Assembly: GCA_002702705.1 (NCBI GenBank)
Contig: PABH01000059.1
Span: 1-64,000 of the forward strand
DNA from: Anaerolineaceae bacterium
GTDB lineage: Bacteria; Chloroflexota; Anaerolineae; Anaerolineales; Anaerolineaceae
DNA length: 64,000 nucleotides
Direction: 5' to 3'
Part shown: in pieces, positions 47,173 through 55,545 of the stretch
Layout: each line of letters starts with the position of its first letter
Numbering within the stretch: position 1 is the stretch's first letter
Position numbers and translations under genes: made by a program
Notes under the pieces: model-generated
Database searches by the model: none
Told to the model about the DNA's origin: nothing
Seen by the model: only the letters and a program-made list of their open reading frames with translations

Positions 47173-48441
47173 TTACCTCCTTTCAACTTGCTCGCCTTCC
47201 CCAAGGCGAGCAAGGGTTTCTATTGGATAAGACAATACATGATCATGGATTGTTGTAAAAGCACCCATTAAGGAAGCATCACTTCCAAAATGAGCGATCA
47301 CGATATCAGCACCCCTCCACGCCCATTCCAATGCTCGAGCCTGAACAGAGTTTTTGATTTCTTCCAACATAAGCGGGTAAGCCGGGCTTAAATAACCACC
47401 CAGCACTACCCTTTCTGGATTAAGTACATTAATTAAATTAGCTAAACCTAAACCAATATATTCCCCTGTTTCTTTTAATATCTCTCTGGAAAGCAAGTCC
47501 CCTTGCTCTGCTGCTTCCACCAACTTCGAAATAGTATGTTTGCTGAAGTGTTTTAAGGTCTCTTCCGTTATTAGCGAAGATTCACCGTCTTTTAATCGGT
47601 TTCGCATACGGCGTAAAACCGCAGGTGCGCTCACAAACGCTTCCCAACAACCTAAATTACCACAATTACATTGCGGGCCATGGGGATCAATCGTCATATG
47701 ACCAACTTCACCAGCAATCCCAGCCACACCAGATAAAATCTCTTTATTGTACACAATTCCAGAACCCACACCTGATGTGATGTTGATATATAAAACGTAA
47801 TTACTATCGCGGGCTGCCCCTAAAAATGATTCACCTAAAGCAGCCAGGTTCGCTTCGTTATTGATGTAAATGGGCAGATCAAAATGAGTTCCAAGCCAAT
47901 CTCTGAAAGAGAAATTGCGCCAACCCAAGTTGGGCGCAAATAATAAGGTGCCGTTATCAATATCAACCAAACCCGGAACACTTAATCCCAAACCTAAAAT
48001 TGGTCGGGATTCGTCTTCTACCTGGTCAACAGCTGCTAAAATCAAACTTAATAAATTATCTAAAATTAAGGTTTGCCCATCTTCCGGTGTATGCGCTAAT
48101 TCATTACGCCAAATAATATTTCCCGAAAAATCCGTTAAAATAACAGCATTGTAATCAATATCTAAACGGGCAGCGATAATGAACCCAGCCTGAGGATTAA
48201 GTTCAAGCAAAATGGAAGGCCTGCCAGTAGAAAGTGTTGATAACAGCCCTACTTCCTTCACAAAACCATAATCGATAAGTTCACGTACCAGCCGGGTAAT
48301 GGTGGCTTTATTCAAACCGGTTAGTTCTGCTAATGCTGCACGGGAGATAAGTTTGTTATTCCGCAGTTCACTTAATACAGCGGATAAATTCAGATTTCTG
48401 AGCAGGCTCTGATCGCCTGCATTTTGATTATTATTTGTCAT
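47173..48441 (-). CDS. ROK-family transcriptional repressor (NagC/XylR type)
   Basis: 422 residues. An N-terminal winged HTH (RAALAELTGLNKATITRLVR, then ELIDYGFVKEVG) is fused to a ROK sugar-binding domain with the Zn motif CNCGNLGCWE and GLGLSVPGLVD. Such proteins bind a palindrome and release it on binding a free sugar. A matching palindrome lies 36-60 bp upstream of this gene, between two divergent promoters. It probably controls itself, the 14.5-47 kb cluster and the rightward genes at 48554-52522. Confidence 0.93.
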   Translation of the reverse strand: MTNNNQNAGDQSLLRNLNLSAVLSELRNNKLISRAALAELTGLNKATITRLVRELIDYGFVKEVGLLSTLSTGRPSILLELNPQAGFIIAARLDIDYNAVILTDFSGNIIWRNELAHTPEDGQTLILDNLLSLILAAVDQVEDESRPILGLGLSVPGLVDIDNGTLLFAPNLGWRNFSFRDWLGTHFDLPIYINNEANLAALGESFLGAARDSNYVLYINITSGVGSGIVYNKEILSGVAGIAGEVGHMTIDPHGPQCNCGNLGCWEAFVSAPAVLRRMRNRLKDGESSLITEETLKHFSKHTISKLVEAAEQGDLLSREILKETGEYIGLGLANLINVLNPERVVLGGYLSPAYPLMLEEIKNSVQARALEWAWRGADIVIAHFGSDASLMGAFTTIHDHVLSYPIETLARLGEGEQVERR

Positions 48442-48467
48442 AACTGTTTTTCTTGGGATTAATTTGG

Positions 48468-48473
48468 TATAAT
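48468..48473 (+). promoter_or_regulatory. -10 element for the rightward isomerase/ROK/GH32 genes
   Basis: A consensus TATAAT, with only a weak -35 (TGTTTT) 17 bp upstream. The predicted start would fall inside the ROK operator at 48477-48501. Confidence 0.5.
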
Positions 48474-48476
48474 GAA

Positions 48477-48501
48477 TTAGTTGCTTTCTGCAATCAACTA
48501 A
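48477..48501. promoter_or_regulatory. Putative ROK operator
   Basis: Inverted arms TTAGTTG (48477-48483) and CAACTAA (48495-48501) are separated by 11 bp. This resembles the XylR-type operators of ROK repressors, which have a TTAGTTxGTTT-type half-site. It overlaps the likely start of rightward transcription and lies just downstream of the leftward promoter. Confidence 0.65.
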
Positions 48502-48505
48502 CCAT

Positions 48506-48534
48506 AGTTTACAATCGTTTTATCAAAATGTCAA
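48506..48534 (-). promoter_or_regulatory. Promoter of the ROK repressor gene
   Basis: On the minus strand a perfect -35 TTGACA (48534-48529) is followed after 17 bp by TAAACT (48511-48506). Transcription would then cross the operator before reaching the repressor start at 48441, which implies autorepression. Confidence 0.75.
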
Positions 48535-48553
48535 TAACCTTTTGGAGTTCCCG

Positions 48554-49978
48554 ATGAATGATGTTCAAAATACAACCCGCTTCTTGATTCAACAACCACT
48601 TTCTTTCTTAACGCGTCCACTGGCACGCGGTTTACCGATTCTCGCCAGACCCGGAAAACCAAGCGTAAACCTGGAAAAATTAAACCAGATTCTTGAAGGA
48701 ACAGCTCAATTAGAGGATCTAATTGCCATTCAAAACCCAGAACATTGGGAAAATCTTATTCTTAACGTGGAAGATTCCATCGATGCCCTTTTCCCCCTCA
48801 GCAACCCCGCCTATCCCACCGAAATTTGGAATTCCCATCCTTATCCTCTGGTCAAGCGCGGCCTACCGGTTGTTTTTTGGTCGCTTATAGAACATGATGA
48901 GCCTGATTTCTGGCGATTTGCAGCCCGGGATATGCTAAACACCTTAGGTGCCGATGTTCATATTGTCCGAAATAATCGCGAGGGATTAGTCCTAATGAAA
49001 GCATTCGCGATGAAACGTTTCTTAAAACAAAGCAAAATCGTAGTGTTTGGAGAACAAAATTTTCCCTGGAATGCCAGCGCAGCAGGCTTTAAAGTCACCG
49101 AAACCCTAGGTTTACAAATTTCCATCCGCCCAATTCAAAATTTTCGGGATCGATATGACAAGTTTACAAACACCGAGGTTGAAGCGGTTATAAAAAAACG
49201 CTTAGGCAAACGTTATCTTTTACAAGGTGTTCAAAACACAGACTTGCAGCAAGCCATTCGCACCTATTTAGCCATCCGTGAAATTTTAATAGAGGAACGA
49301 GCGATTGGGTTTGGCGTAAACTGCTTTGGTGATTTAATTATCCAGGGTGGACGTGATGTGCCCTGTTTGGCCCAACTGTTGCTGCGGGAAGAGGGCTTTA
49401 TCGCTGCCTGTGATGGTGATTTCATCGCCATGACTAGCATGGTCTTGAGTACCTATTTTTTAGAGAAACCCTGCATGACATCAAACCTCTATCCAGTCTC
49501 CTATATTGGCGCACTCACCGATCACTTTGGTGATCCACTCAGCCCAAGTGAAGATTATTCCACAGATCGTTGGAAAAACATCGCCCGCATGGCGCATTGC
49601 GGCTTTGTGGGTGTTGTCTCCCCCGAAATGACGCCTAACGGTCAGGTTAGCCTGCGAGATTGGGGAGGCACATATGAAATCCATCGTGATGGCCGTGGTT
49701 GTGGCATTGATGGTGACCTAGCCGCCAATCAAGAAATTACTGTATTTTCATTAAACTTTGGTGTTAAAAAGCTGATGGTCTCACCCGGAAAAATTTTAGA
49801 AACTACCCGTCATACCAATATGCCTCACTGTGAATCGAGCCTCTTACTCGAGTTAAATGACCTGCACGGTTTCTTTGAAGAAGTCTCTCGCGATCATGTC
49901 ATCGTGATCTACGGGGACCATCAGCGTGATCTCGAAATCTTGGCAAATGTACTTGGCCTTGAATTCCAAACCTATTAA
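48554..49978 (+). CDS. L-fucose/L-arabinose isomerase-like protein
   Basis: 474 residues. Blocks such as GVNCFGDLIIQGGRDVPCLA, ACDGDFIAMTSMVLSTYFLE and HTNMPHCESSLLLEL match the FucI/AraA isomerase-like superfamily, which interconverts aldoses and ketoses with a divalent metal. Not all canonical metal ligands can be assigned by eye, so it might be a divergent isomerase. The ATG at 48554 follows GGAG; an upstream TTG in frame is not supported. It is transcribed away from the repressor and probably under its control. Confidence 0.78.
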   Translation: MNDVQNTTRFLIQQPLSFLTRPLARGLPILARPGKPSVNLEKLNQILEGTAQLEDLIAIQNPEHWENLILNVEDSIDALFPLSNPAYPTEIWNSHPYPLVKRGLPVVFWSLIEHDEPDFWRFAARDMLNTLGADVHIVRNNREGLVLMKAFAMKRFLKQSKIVVFGEQNFPWNASAAGFKVTETLGLQISIRPIQNFRDRYDKFTNTEVEAVIKKRLGKRYLLQGVQNTDLQQAIRTYLAIREILIEERAIGFGVNCFGDLIIQGGRDVPCLAQLLLREEGFIAACDGDFIAMTSMVLSTYFLEKPCMTSNLYPVSYIGALTDHFGDPLSPSEDYSTDRWKNIARMAHCGFVGVVSPEMTPNGQVSLRDWGGTYEIHRDGRGCGIDGDLAANQEITVFSLNFGVKKLMVSPGKILETTRHTNMPHCESSLLLELNDLHGFFEEVSRDHVIVIYGDHQRDLEILANVLGLEFQTY

Positions 49979-50002
49979 CTCTGTTTAGAAAGAGAAAAGT
50001 TA

Positions 50003-50185
50003 ATGCCAGAGTTAACTGCCCACAAACACATGAGATTCGTCATTAATAATGGAAAACCAGACCGGATTTCCGTAGCAACCGATATTCCCAATATGAACCC
50101 CTGCCACCCGTCGGGGAAACCGTTTTGGGAAGTGTATGTTTTTACCGACCCCCCTTTATATAGGCCAATAGTTAAGCAATCATAA
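50003..50185 (+). CDS. Possible small protein
   Basis: A 60-codon frame with an AGAAAGAG-like ribosome site in the 294-bp gap between the isomerase-like gene and the ROK kinase. It has no recognisable domain and no signal or membrane segment. It could equally be a decayed piece or chance. Confidence 0.2.
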   Translation: MPELTAHKHMRFVINNGKPDRISVATDIPNMNPCHPSGKPFWEVYVFTDPPLYRPIVKQS

Positions 50186-50272
50186 ATTGGTTTTAACGGG
50201 CGGTTTACTCTTTAAATTGATCGAGGTCGCCAAGAAGTATAGGTGATATGAATAACAGAATTTGAGGTAAGT

Positions 50273-51130
50273 ATGTCATGCTACATTGGACTTGATATCG
50301 GTGGGACCAAATTTATGGTTGCCAGCACAGATCTGAATGGCAAAATCTTGCGCCGTGTTCGTTTGGATACATCCTCCAGCTTGGAAAAAGATTTGGATCA
50401 CTTGCACGCTATGATTGGTGAGGTCAGCGAAGGCCAACCAATCGCCGGCATTGGGGCTGCCATCGGTGGCCCGTTGGATTGGAAACACGGCATAGTTTCC
50501 CCACTTCACCAACCCGCCTGGCGTGATGTTCCTTTAAAACACATCATGGAAACTCGTTGGAATTGTCCATTTTTTGTCGATGTAGATACCAACGTGGCTG
50601 CCTTTGGTGAGTATTATCTTTCAAACCTGAATGTCCACAAATTTGTCTACCTGACGCTCAGCACTGGTATGGGAGGCGGCATGTTGGTTGATGGAAAATT
50701 AGACCGCGGACTCCACGGAGCACATCCTGAGATGGGACATCAATCCATCGCCTACCGCTGCCAATATCCACACCGCTTGCAATGTGAGTGTGGTGTCCCG
50801 GACTGCTTGGAAGCACTAATCTCCGGCAACGGCATTCGCCGCATTTACCAAAAGCCAGCCGAACAGTTATCTGCTGAGGAGTGGGATGAAGTGGCCTATA
50901 ATCTTGGTCAGGGGCTGCGTAATATAGCCACCCTCTACGCCCCGGATCTTATTCATATTGGCGGCGGGGTAGCCGTTGGCGGTGGAGAAAAACTGATACA
51001 AGCAGCGGCATTGACCATGCGAGATCATTTGCGCCTTGTACCTCCTCCTGAAGTTCGCTTGAGTACATTTGGTTATGATACCGCTCTGTGGGGTGCCCTT
51101 ACCCTCGCAAAACAAGGAATAAGTGATTAA
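50273..51130 (+). CDS. ROK-family sugar kinase (copy 2)
   Basis: 285 residues with GLDIGGTKFMVAS, FVDVDTNVAAFGE, LTLSTGMGGG and the Zn motif CECGVPDCLE, so a functional ROK hexokinase-type enzyme. It is a gap-free paralogue of the kinase at 6116, including an identical GAGGTAAG leader. It is followed 6 bp later by GH32, so a role as a fructokinase or glucokinase for sucrose- or fructan-type sugars is the simplest inference. Confidence 0.92.
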   Translation: MSCYIGLDIGGTKFMVASTDLNGKILRRVRLDTSSSLEKDLDHLHAMIGEVSEGQPIAGIGAAIGGPLDWKHGIVSPLHQPAWRDVPLKHIMETRWNCPFFVDVDTNVAAFGEYYLSNLNVHKFVYLTLSTGMGGGMLVDGKLDRGLHGAHPEMGHQSIAYRCQYPHRLQCECGVPDCLEALISGNGIRRIYQKPAEQLSAEEWDEVAYNLGQGLRNIATLYAPDLIHIGGGVAVGGGEKLIQAAALTMRDHLRLVPPPEVRLSTFGYDTALWGALTLAKQGISD

Positions 51131-51136
51131 AACAGC

Positions 51137-52522
51137 ATGGATTTTCATCGCCCCACCTACCACTTAACCCCACCAAAAAATTGGATGAATGACCCCAACG
51201 GCGCGATTCAATGGAAAGGTAAGTACCACCTATTTTATCAATACAACCCACATGCAGCGGTTTCTGCTACAAAACATTGGGGACACGCAGTTAGTGATGA
51301 TCTCCTCACCTGGGAGCATTTACCCATCGCCCTTACCCCGGAAGCTGGCCGGTATGATAAGAATGGTTGTTTTAGCGGCTGTATGGTGGTTAACAATGGT
51401 GTACCAACCATCATTTACACTGGCGTTAAACCGGAGGTGCAATGCCTGGCAACCAGCAGTGATGATTTACTGACCTGGAAAAAATACCCAGGCAATCCCG
51501 TCTTATCAAAATTTCCGGATGATATGAACCTTCGAACCTTCCGAGATCCTTACGTATGGAAAGAAGAGGAAGGACTGTGGTACATGCTCTTAGGCAGCGG
51601 AACCCGAGAAAGCGGTGGTCTTTGCCTTTTATATCGTTCATCAGACCTAATTAATTGGGAATATCTTCACCCATTGATGAAAGGTAACCGAGTGGAAACA
51701 GGGCTGGTTTGGAATTGTCCCAATTTTTTTAAATTAGAAGGACAACATATCTTGATCGTTTCAGGGCAGCCAGTTTGGAAACCTTTCTATTGGACTGGAA
51801 TCTATTCAGACCATCAATTCAGCCCGCAACATTCCGGCCTGGTGGATTACGGAGGCTGCTTATACGCGGGTTTAGTCTTTCACGACGAAAATAACCGTCC
51901 CATCTACTGGGGTTGGATCTGGGAAAGCCGCACAGATGCAGAAATTCTAGCAGCTGGTTGGGCAGGTGTGATGGCCTTACCACGTATCCCTTTTCTAAAT
52001 CCCCATGGAGGGCTTGGATTTAAACCAGCACCCGAAACAGAGAAGCTGCGCCAAAATAAAATAACCATCCCAGAAGAAAACTATGCGTTCCACCGTGGCT
52101 CACAAACTGTCTCTATTTTACAAGGGGCAGCTTTAGAAATTAAACTTACCCTAGAACCGGGAAACAGCCGTGATCTTGGCATTCAAGTGTTAAGTGCACT
52201 CGACCAATCGGAATACACACGCATTGGATTTAATCTCAAAAATAACGAACTTTATCTCGATCGTTCCCAGGCAAATCTTTCCCCTACCATGTTCTTTAAC
52301 TGGCCTAATCCCAATTACCACACCGCCCCCCTTAATCTGCAACAGGACGAACCCCTGACCCTTCACATCTTCATTGACCATTCTGTCATAGAAGTCTACA
52401 CACCCAGTGGAATCGTTATCTCCAGCCGCGTGTACACCAGCACCCCCCAGTGTGATCATGTTTTTTTATACGCTGATGAAGAAAATAGCCGAGTATTAAG
52501 TTTAGAAGCCTGGAAATTATGA
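51137..52522 (+). CDS. GH32 family protein with altered acid/base residue
   Basis: 461 residues: five-bladed propeller plus C-terminal sandwich, as in invertases and levanases. The nucleophile motif WMNDPNG (Asp19) and the transition-state motif FRDP (Asp137) are intact. At the third site, where the family has WECPD with the acid/base Glu, this protein reads WNCPN (Asn193). The DNA (TGGAATTGTCCC) is unambiguous in the given sequence. The enzyme may be catalytically weak, use another acid, or serve for binding. No signal peptide, so cytoplasmic. It lies 6 bp after the ROK kinase. No clear terminator follows. Confidence 0.88.
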   Translation: MDFHRPTYHLTPPKNWMNDPNGAIQWKGKYHLFYQYNPHAAVSATKHWGHAVSDDLLTWEHLPIALTPEAGRYDKNGCFSGCMVVNNGVPTIIYTGVKPEVQCLATSSDDLLTWKKYPGNPVLSKFPDDMNLRTFRDPYVWKEEEGLWYMLLGSGTRESGGLCLLYRSSDLINWEYLHPLMKGNRVETGLVWNCPNFFKLEGQHILIVSGQPVWKPFYWTGIYSDHQFSPQHSGLVDYGGCLYAGLVFHDENNRPIYWGWIWESRTDAEILAAGWAGVMALPRIPFLNPHGGLGFKPAPETEKLRQNKITIPEENYAFHRGSQTVSILQGAALEIKLTLEPGNSRDLGIQVLSALDQSEYTRIGFNLKNNELYLDRSQANLSPTMFFNWPNPNYHTAPLNLQQDEPLTLHIFIDHSVIEVYTPSGIVISSRVYTSTPQCDHVFLYADEENSRVLSLEAWKL

Positions 52523-52635
52523 TACAAGGAATTGATAACCCTTCCAACCAAATTCAATAATAAATGAATTACAAATACGAGTAGGTTTTTTTTATAAAAA
52601 AACAGAATCCCATAGTTTTTGGGCCTCGATCATTT

Positions 52636-52692
52636 GCGGGAGTAGATATGAATCAGTAACCATTAGGTTATGAGTGCAAATCTGAGATCCAT
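52636..52692 (-). repeat. Weak tRNA-half trace, copy D
   Basis: The order GCGGGAGTAGATATGAATC, then TTAGGTTATGAGT and CAAATCTGAGATCC, follows copy B (GCGGG, AGAGGATTCGAA, GGGTTATGAGT, CAAAATCCTAAATCC) with many substitutions. The flank is not preserved. It may be a very old copy or a chance match. Confidence 0.3.
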
Positions 52693-52939
52693 GAGGATTC
52701 TATTACGTTTTCATCGTCCAATTAATTGTGTTTATGAAATTGCAGTACAAAAATTTGAACGCGATATAAGGGGAACCTGAAAAAAACCTATCCATATCGA
52801 TATACTTTCGATTTAATATCTACCGATATTGATAGATTGTAATCAATTTTAGACAGTGTTATTCTTGATCTAAATTAATAGATCAAGGGATGAACGTATG
52901 TTAAAACAAAAAACGACCATATATGGACACTTTAGAAAT

Positions 52940-53338
52940 AGCAGCGGGAGCAGGGTTCGAACCACTCCCCTAAGGGGACTATGTTACATCCTGGGTATCC
53001 GTCAAAATCCTGAATTCGTACCGTTGGTGCACCGAGTTCTGTAAACCTTGCCAGGGACCTGCAGGACTAACGCCAGCCAGCCTGACAATCTCTGGTTCAT
53101 GCGTGCCAGGCACACTACGGTAGTTAATCAATATTCGTAATGTAGATATTCATATGGGTTCATCAAGTCTTTTTTTGATTTGCTAACGCAATATTTTCAT
53201 TAAGATTGAGACATACCGATTTTATCCTGGGAGGTGCGCCCCCCTGATATTAATAAAAAGTTGTTTGATTTCTGTTAAAGTTCACCATTAGCGGGTGTTT
53301 CACAATCTTTATAATCCTGCATCAGGTAAAGGATCAAT
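52940..53338 (-). repeat. tRNA-half/att-like repeat, copy E (long form)
   Basis: It begins with GCGGGAGCAGGGTTCGAACC (decayed acceptor and T arm), then GTCAAAATCCTGAATTCGTA, GAGTTCTGTAAACC, ACACTACGGTAGTTAATC, TCATCAAGTCTTTTTTT and CACAATCTTTATAATCCTGC. All are shared in order with copy C at 14113-14504, about 38.5 kb to the left. It fills the gap between GH32 and the ParA-containing module; the rest of that 875-bp gap (52523-52940) shows no gene, only A/T-rich sequence with the palindrome ATATCGATAT at 52794-52803. Confidence 0.75.
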
Positions 53339-53409
53339 TCGATTTCCTTAACCCTCTATTTGCATACCATTTTGCAGTTCTTTTTAGAAACTTCGGAGTG
53401 TCATTAAAA

Positions 53410-54000
53410 ATGTCAGATAAAAAATTTGATTATTTGTTACCTCAACCAAAAGAAAACCCGATTGAGCATAGGGGTTATGTTTGGAAAGTTATTGGGGATC
53501 CAACTCGTAATAACGATGATCCTGGCATATTCTTTGGAAGATTATTTCGAATGATTGATATTCGACTCAACCGGGACGAAAAATCAACCTGGCCAGACGG
53601 AATTGTATTTGAAAATGTGACTTCAGGTTGCCAGCTCACTTTTCAAAACGGCGTATTGATGGATCTAACAAATTCCAAAGTAATCCAAAAAAAGCCAAGA
53701 GTTCGTGATCGTGGACATAGATCAAAACGAGTGGAAGAGGCAAATGATAGAAAAAACGTCAACAATGTTGATCCTATCCCACCTAATGCCCAACTTCGGC
53801 GTTTTGTACTAGTGCGGTGTGAAGATATAAACGGCATATCAGGCACAGGAGAAGTTGCAGAGGGAACTGTTTTTAGAAGTGGGATGGCCGTCATCAACTG
53901 GCTAAGAGAACCATTTGCCATCGGCGTTTATCAGACTATGGAGGATGTCATCCTGGTTCATGGACACGAAGGACGTACACAAATTCAATTTATTGATTAG
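53410..54000 (+). CDS. Conserved hypothetical protein, first gene of the integrative module
   Basis: 196 residues, no signal peptide. The last 60 residues (ISGTGEVAEGTVFRSGMAV, NWLREPFAIGVYQTMEDV and HGHEGRTQI) match a small beta-rich domain that I know from phage and actinobacterial hypothetical proteins (pattern GxGxVAEGxxFxxGxxxxxWL, then HGHxGxTxI). The N-terminal 130 residues are unfamiliar and charged. The ATG at 53410 is used; GGAG lies 12 bases upstream, a bit far, and a GTG at 53398 is too close. It sits 9 bp before parA. Confidence 0.6.
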   Translation: MSDKKFDYLLPQPKENPIEHRGYVWKVIGDPTRNNDDPGIFFGRLFRMIDIRLNRDEKSTWPDGIVFENVTSGCQLTFQNGVLMDLTNSKVIQKKPRVRDRGHRSKRVEEANDRKNVNNVDPIPPNAQLRRFVLVRCEDINGISGTGEVAEGTVFRSGMAVINWLREPFAIGVYQTMEDVILVHGHEGRTQIQFID

Positions 54001-54009
54001 GAGGATCAG

Positions 54010-54780
54010 ATGACCACTAAAGTGATTACCGTTTCAAATCAAAAAGGCGGTGTTGGAAAAACGACCACTGCTGTAAACCTGTCACACGCTCTGACATTAA
54101 GGGATAAACATGTTTTATTGATTGACCTGGATCCTCAAGGGCAATGTGCTACGAAATTAGGAATGGATAGTCAGATGGGGACTTATTACTTTCTGACCAC
54201 CCAGCCAGGATCTTCAAGTGAAATCACATTTGTTCGTCAATGGATTCGAGATACTGGCAGAGATTACCTCCATCTACTCCCTGGAAATTCAATGACAGCA
54301 GCAGCGCAAATGATGTTGAGCGTTCAAGACCAGCCTATCTCTTATATAAAAGAATTGTTGAAGATCTTCTCTAAGGATCGTTTGGATTATATCATTTTTG
54401 ACACCTCACCTTCTGTTGGTGGTTTACAGGAACGTGCGATCTGGGCTGCTGATTTGGTCATCATTCCAACCGCGACCGAATTTGCTTCTTTGGATTCATT
54501 GTCAAAAACGGTCACTACGATCCATACCTTGCGAGATAAGAAAAACTGGAAAGGGGGGCTACTTGGTATCCTACCAACCTTTTTTGATGGCACCAACGAA
54601 TCCCGCGACTCTATTCTGGATCTACAGGCAACCTTTAAAGAAAAAGTATTATCGCCGATTCATCGGGCGACCGTGTTGCGTGAATGCTGGTCAGAAGCAA
54701 AGACGATTTTTGAGTACGCATCAGGGACCCGGGCAGCTGAGGAGTATAGGTCCTTGGCAAGTCTAGTTTTAAAGTATTAG
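54010..54780 (+). CDS. parA: ParA-family partition ATPase
   Basis: 256 residues. Deviant Walker A KGGVGKTT at residues 12-19 with both signature lysines, LLIDLDPQGQCATKLG (Walker A') and YIIFDTSPSVGG (Walker B). Lacking the long N-terminal HTH of P1-type ParA, it is of the short type Ib/Soj class that works with a small DNA-binding partner. The downstream ribbon-helix-helix protein is that partner by position. Ribosome site TAGGAGGA. It should segregate the excised or replicating form of the element. Confidence 0.93.
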   Translation: MTTKVITVSNQKGGVGKTTTAVNLSHALTLRDKHVLLIDLDPQGQCATKLGMDSQMGTYYFLTTQPGSSSEITFVRQWIRDTGRDYLHLLPGNSMTAAAQMMLSVQDQPISYIKELLKIFSKDRLDYIIFDTSPSVGGLQERAIWAADLVIIPTATEFASLDSLSKTVTTIHTLRDKKNWKGGLLGILPTFFDGTNESRDSILDLQATFKEKVLSPIHRATVLRECWSEAKTIFEYASGTRAAEEYRSLASLVLKY

Positions 54781-54788
54781 GGGGCGGT

Positions 54789-55493
54789 ATGGCCAGACGT
54801 GATGCTTTTACAGATTTACGCAATTCCCTTCCTACGGAAAGTGTTAAAAGGCATCAAGAACTGAATTCCTTGATGCACATGCAACAGCCACTGGACTTAA
54901 TTCCCACCGCAAACCGTAAGAAAAAACGGTCTCGGAACTGGGAAAAAGTTCACAGGCAGGAAACCGTAACTTATCGAGGAATACCTCGCAAAGTTGTGGA
55001 TCAAGTCGTGGATATTGCTCAAAACCTTATGGTGCCGAGGGATGAAGTTGTCAGAGCATTTCTTGAAAATGGAGTGAGACTTTATCGATCTGGAGACCTC
55101 AATCTTTTTGCCTATCCTAAGGCTCAACGCATGACATTATTTCCGGAAACGGATCAAGGTAATACGATTTCTTCTCTATCCAAAAATAAAAACCGGGGCT
55201 GGTTATCGGAAGCATTTCCTGTTCCTGAAAAGAAACCAAGCACTGTCAGGAGAAAAAAAACTAAAGAGGAATTGGATGTCATCCCACAATGGGAAATCAG
55301 AGTGACCTTCCGTATTCCAATTGAACTGAAAGATGAGGTTCGAACGATCGCTACAGATCATACCGTACCGGTTGGGGAATTGGTCTGGTTCTTTGTTAAT
55401 GAAGGATTGAAAGCCTATCAAATCGGGACCTTACTCCTTCAACCATTACCCAAGACGATCGGAAAAACTTTATTTGAAAGAGGTTCTGAATGA
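54789..55493 (+). CDS. Tandem ribbon-helix-helix-like DNA-binding protein (ParB-like partner)
   Basis: 234 residues with an internal duplication. Residues 60-110 (VTYRGIPRKVVDQVVDIAQN, then VVRAFLENGVRLYRSGDL) and 171-221 (VTFRIPIELKDEVRTIATDH, then LVWFFVNEGLKAYQIGTL) align with each other along their whole length: a strand, then two helices, the ribbon-helix-helix pattern. The link between them is basic. Position directly after parA, 8 bp downstream, fits a centromere-binding partner like ParG/Omega but with two motifs in one chain. The family itself is not one I recognise. Confidence 0.7.
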   Translation: MARRDAFTDLRNSLPTESVKRHQELNSLMHMQQPLDLIPTANRKKKRSRNWEKVHRQETVTYRGIPRKVVDQVVDIAQNLMVPRDEVVRAFLENGVRLYRSGDLNLFAYPKAQRMTLFPETDQGNTISSLSKNKNRGWLSEAFPVPEKKPSTVRRKKTKEELDVIPQWEIRVTFRIPIELKDEVRTIATDHTVPVGELVWFFVNEGLKAYQIGTLLLQPLPKTIGKTLFERGSE

Positions 55494-55545
55494 TCGTTCT
55501 GATTTCTCAAAAAATCAACCGATATTTTTATAAGTCGAAAACCCC

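Noticed and set aside
52780-52860. AT-rich palindromes (ATATCGATAT and ATCTA..TAGAT) as a replication origin
   Set aside because: They are short, few and A/T-biased by composition; nothing ties them to the replication genes 0.6 kb further right.
52967-52977. CCCCTAAGGGG in copy E resembles hairpins near the IS200 end (131-142, 159-170)
   Set aside because: It is a short GC palindrome with no further shared sequence, so probably coincidence.
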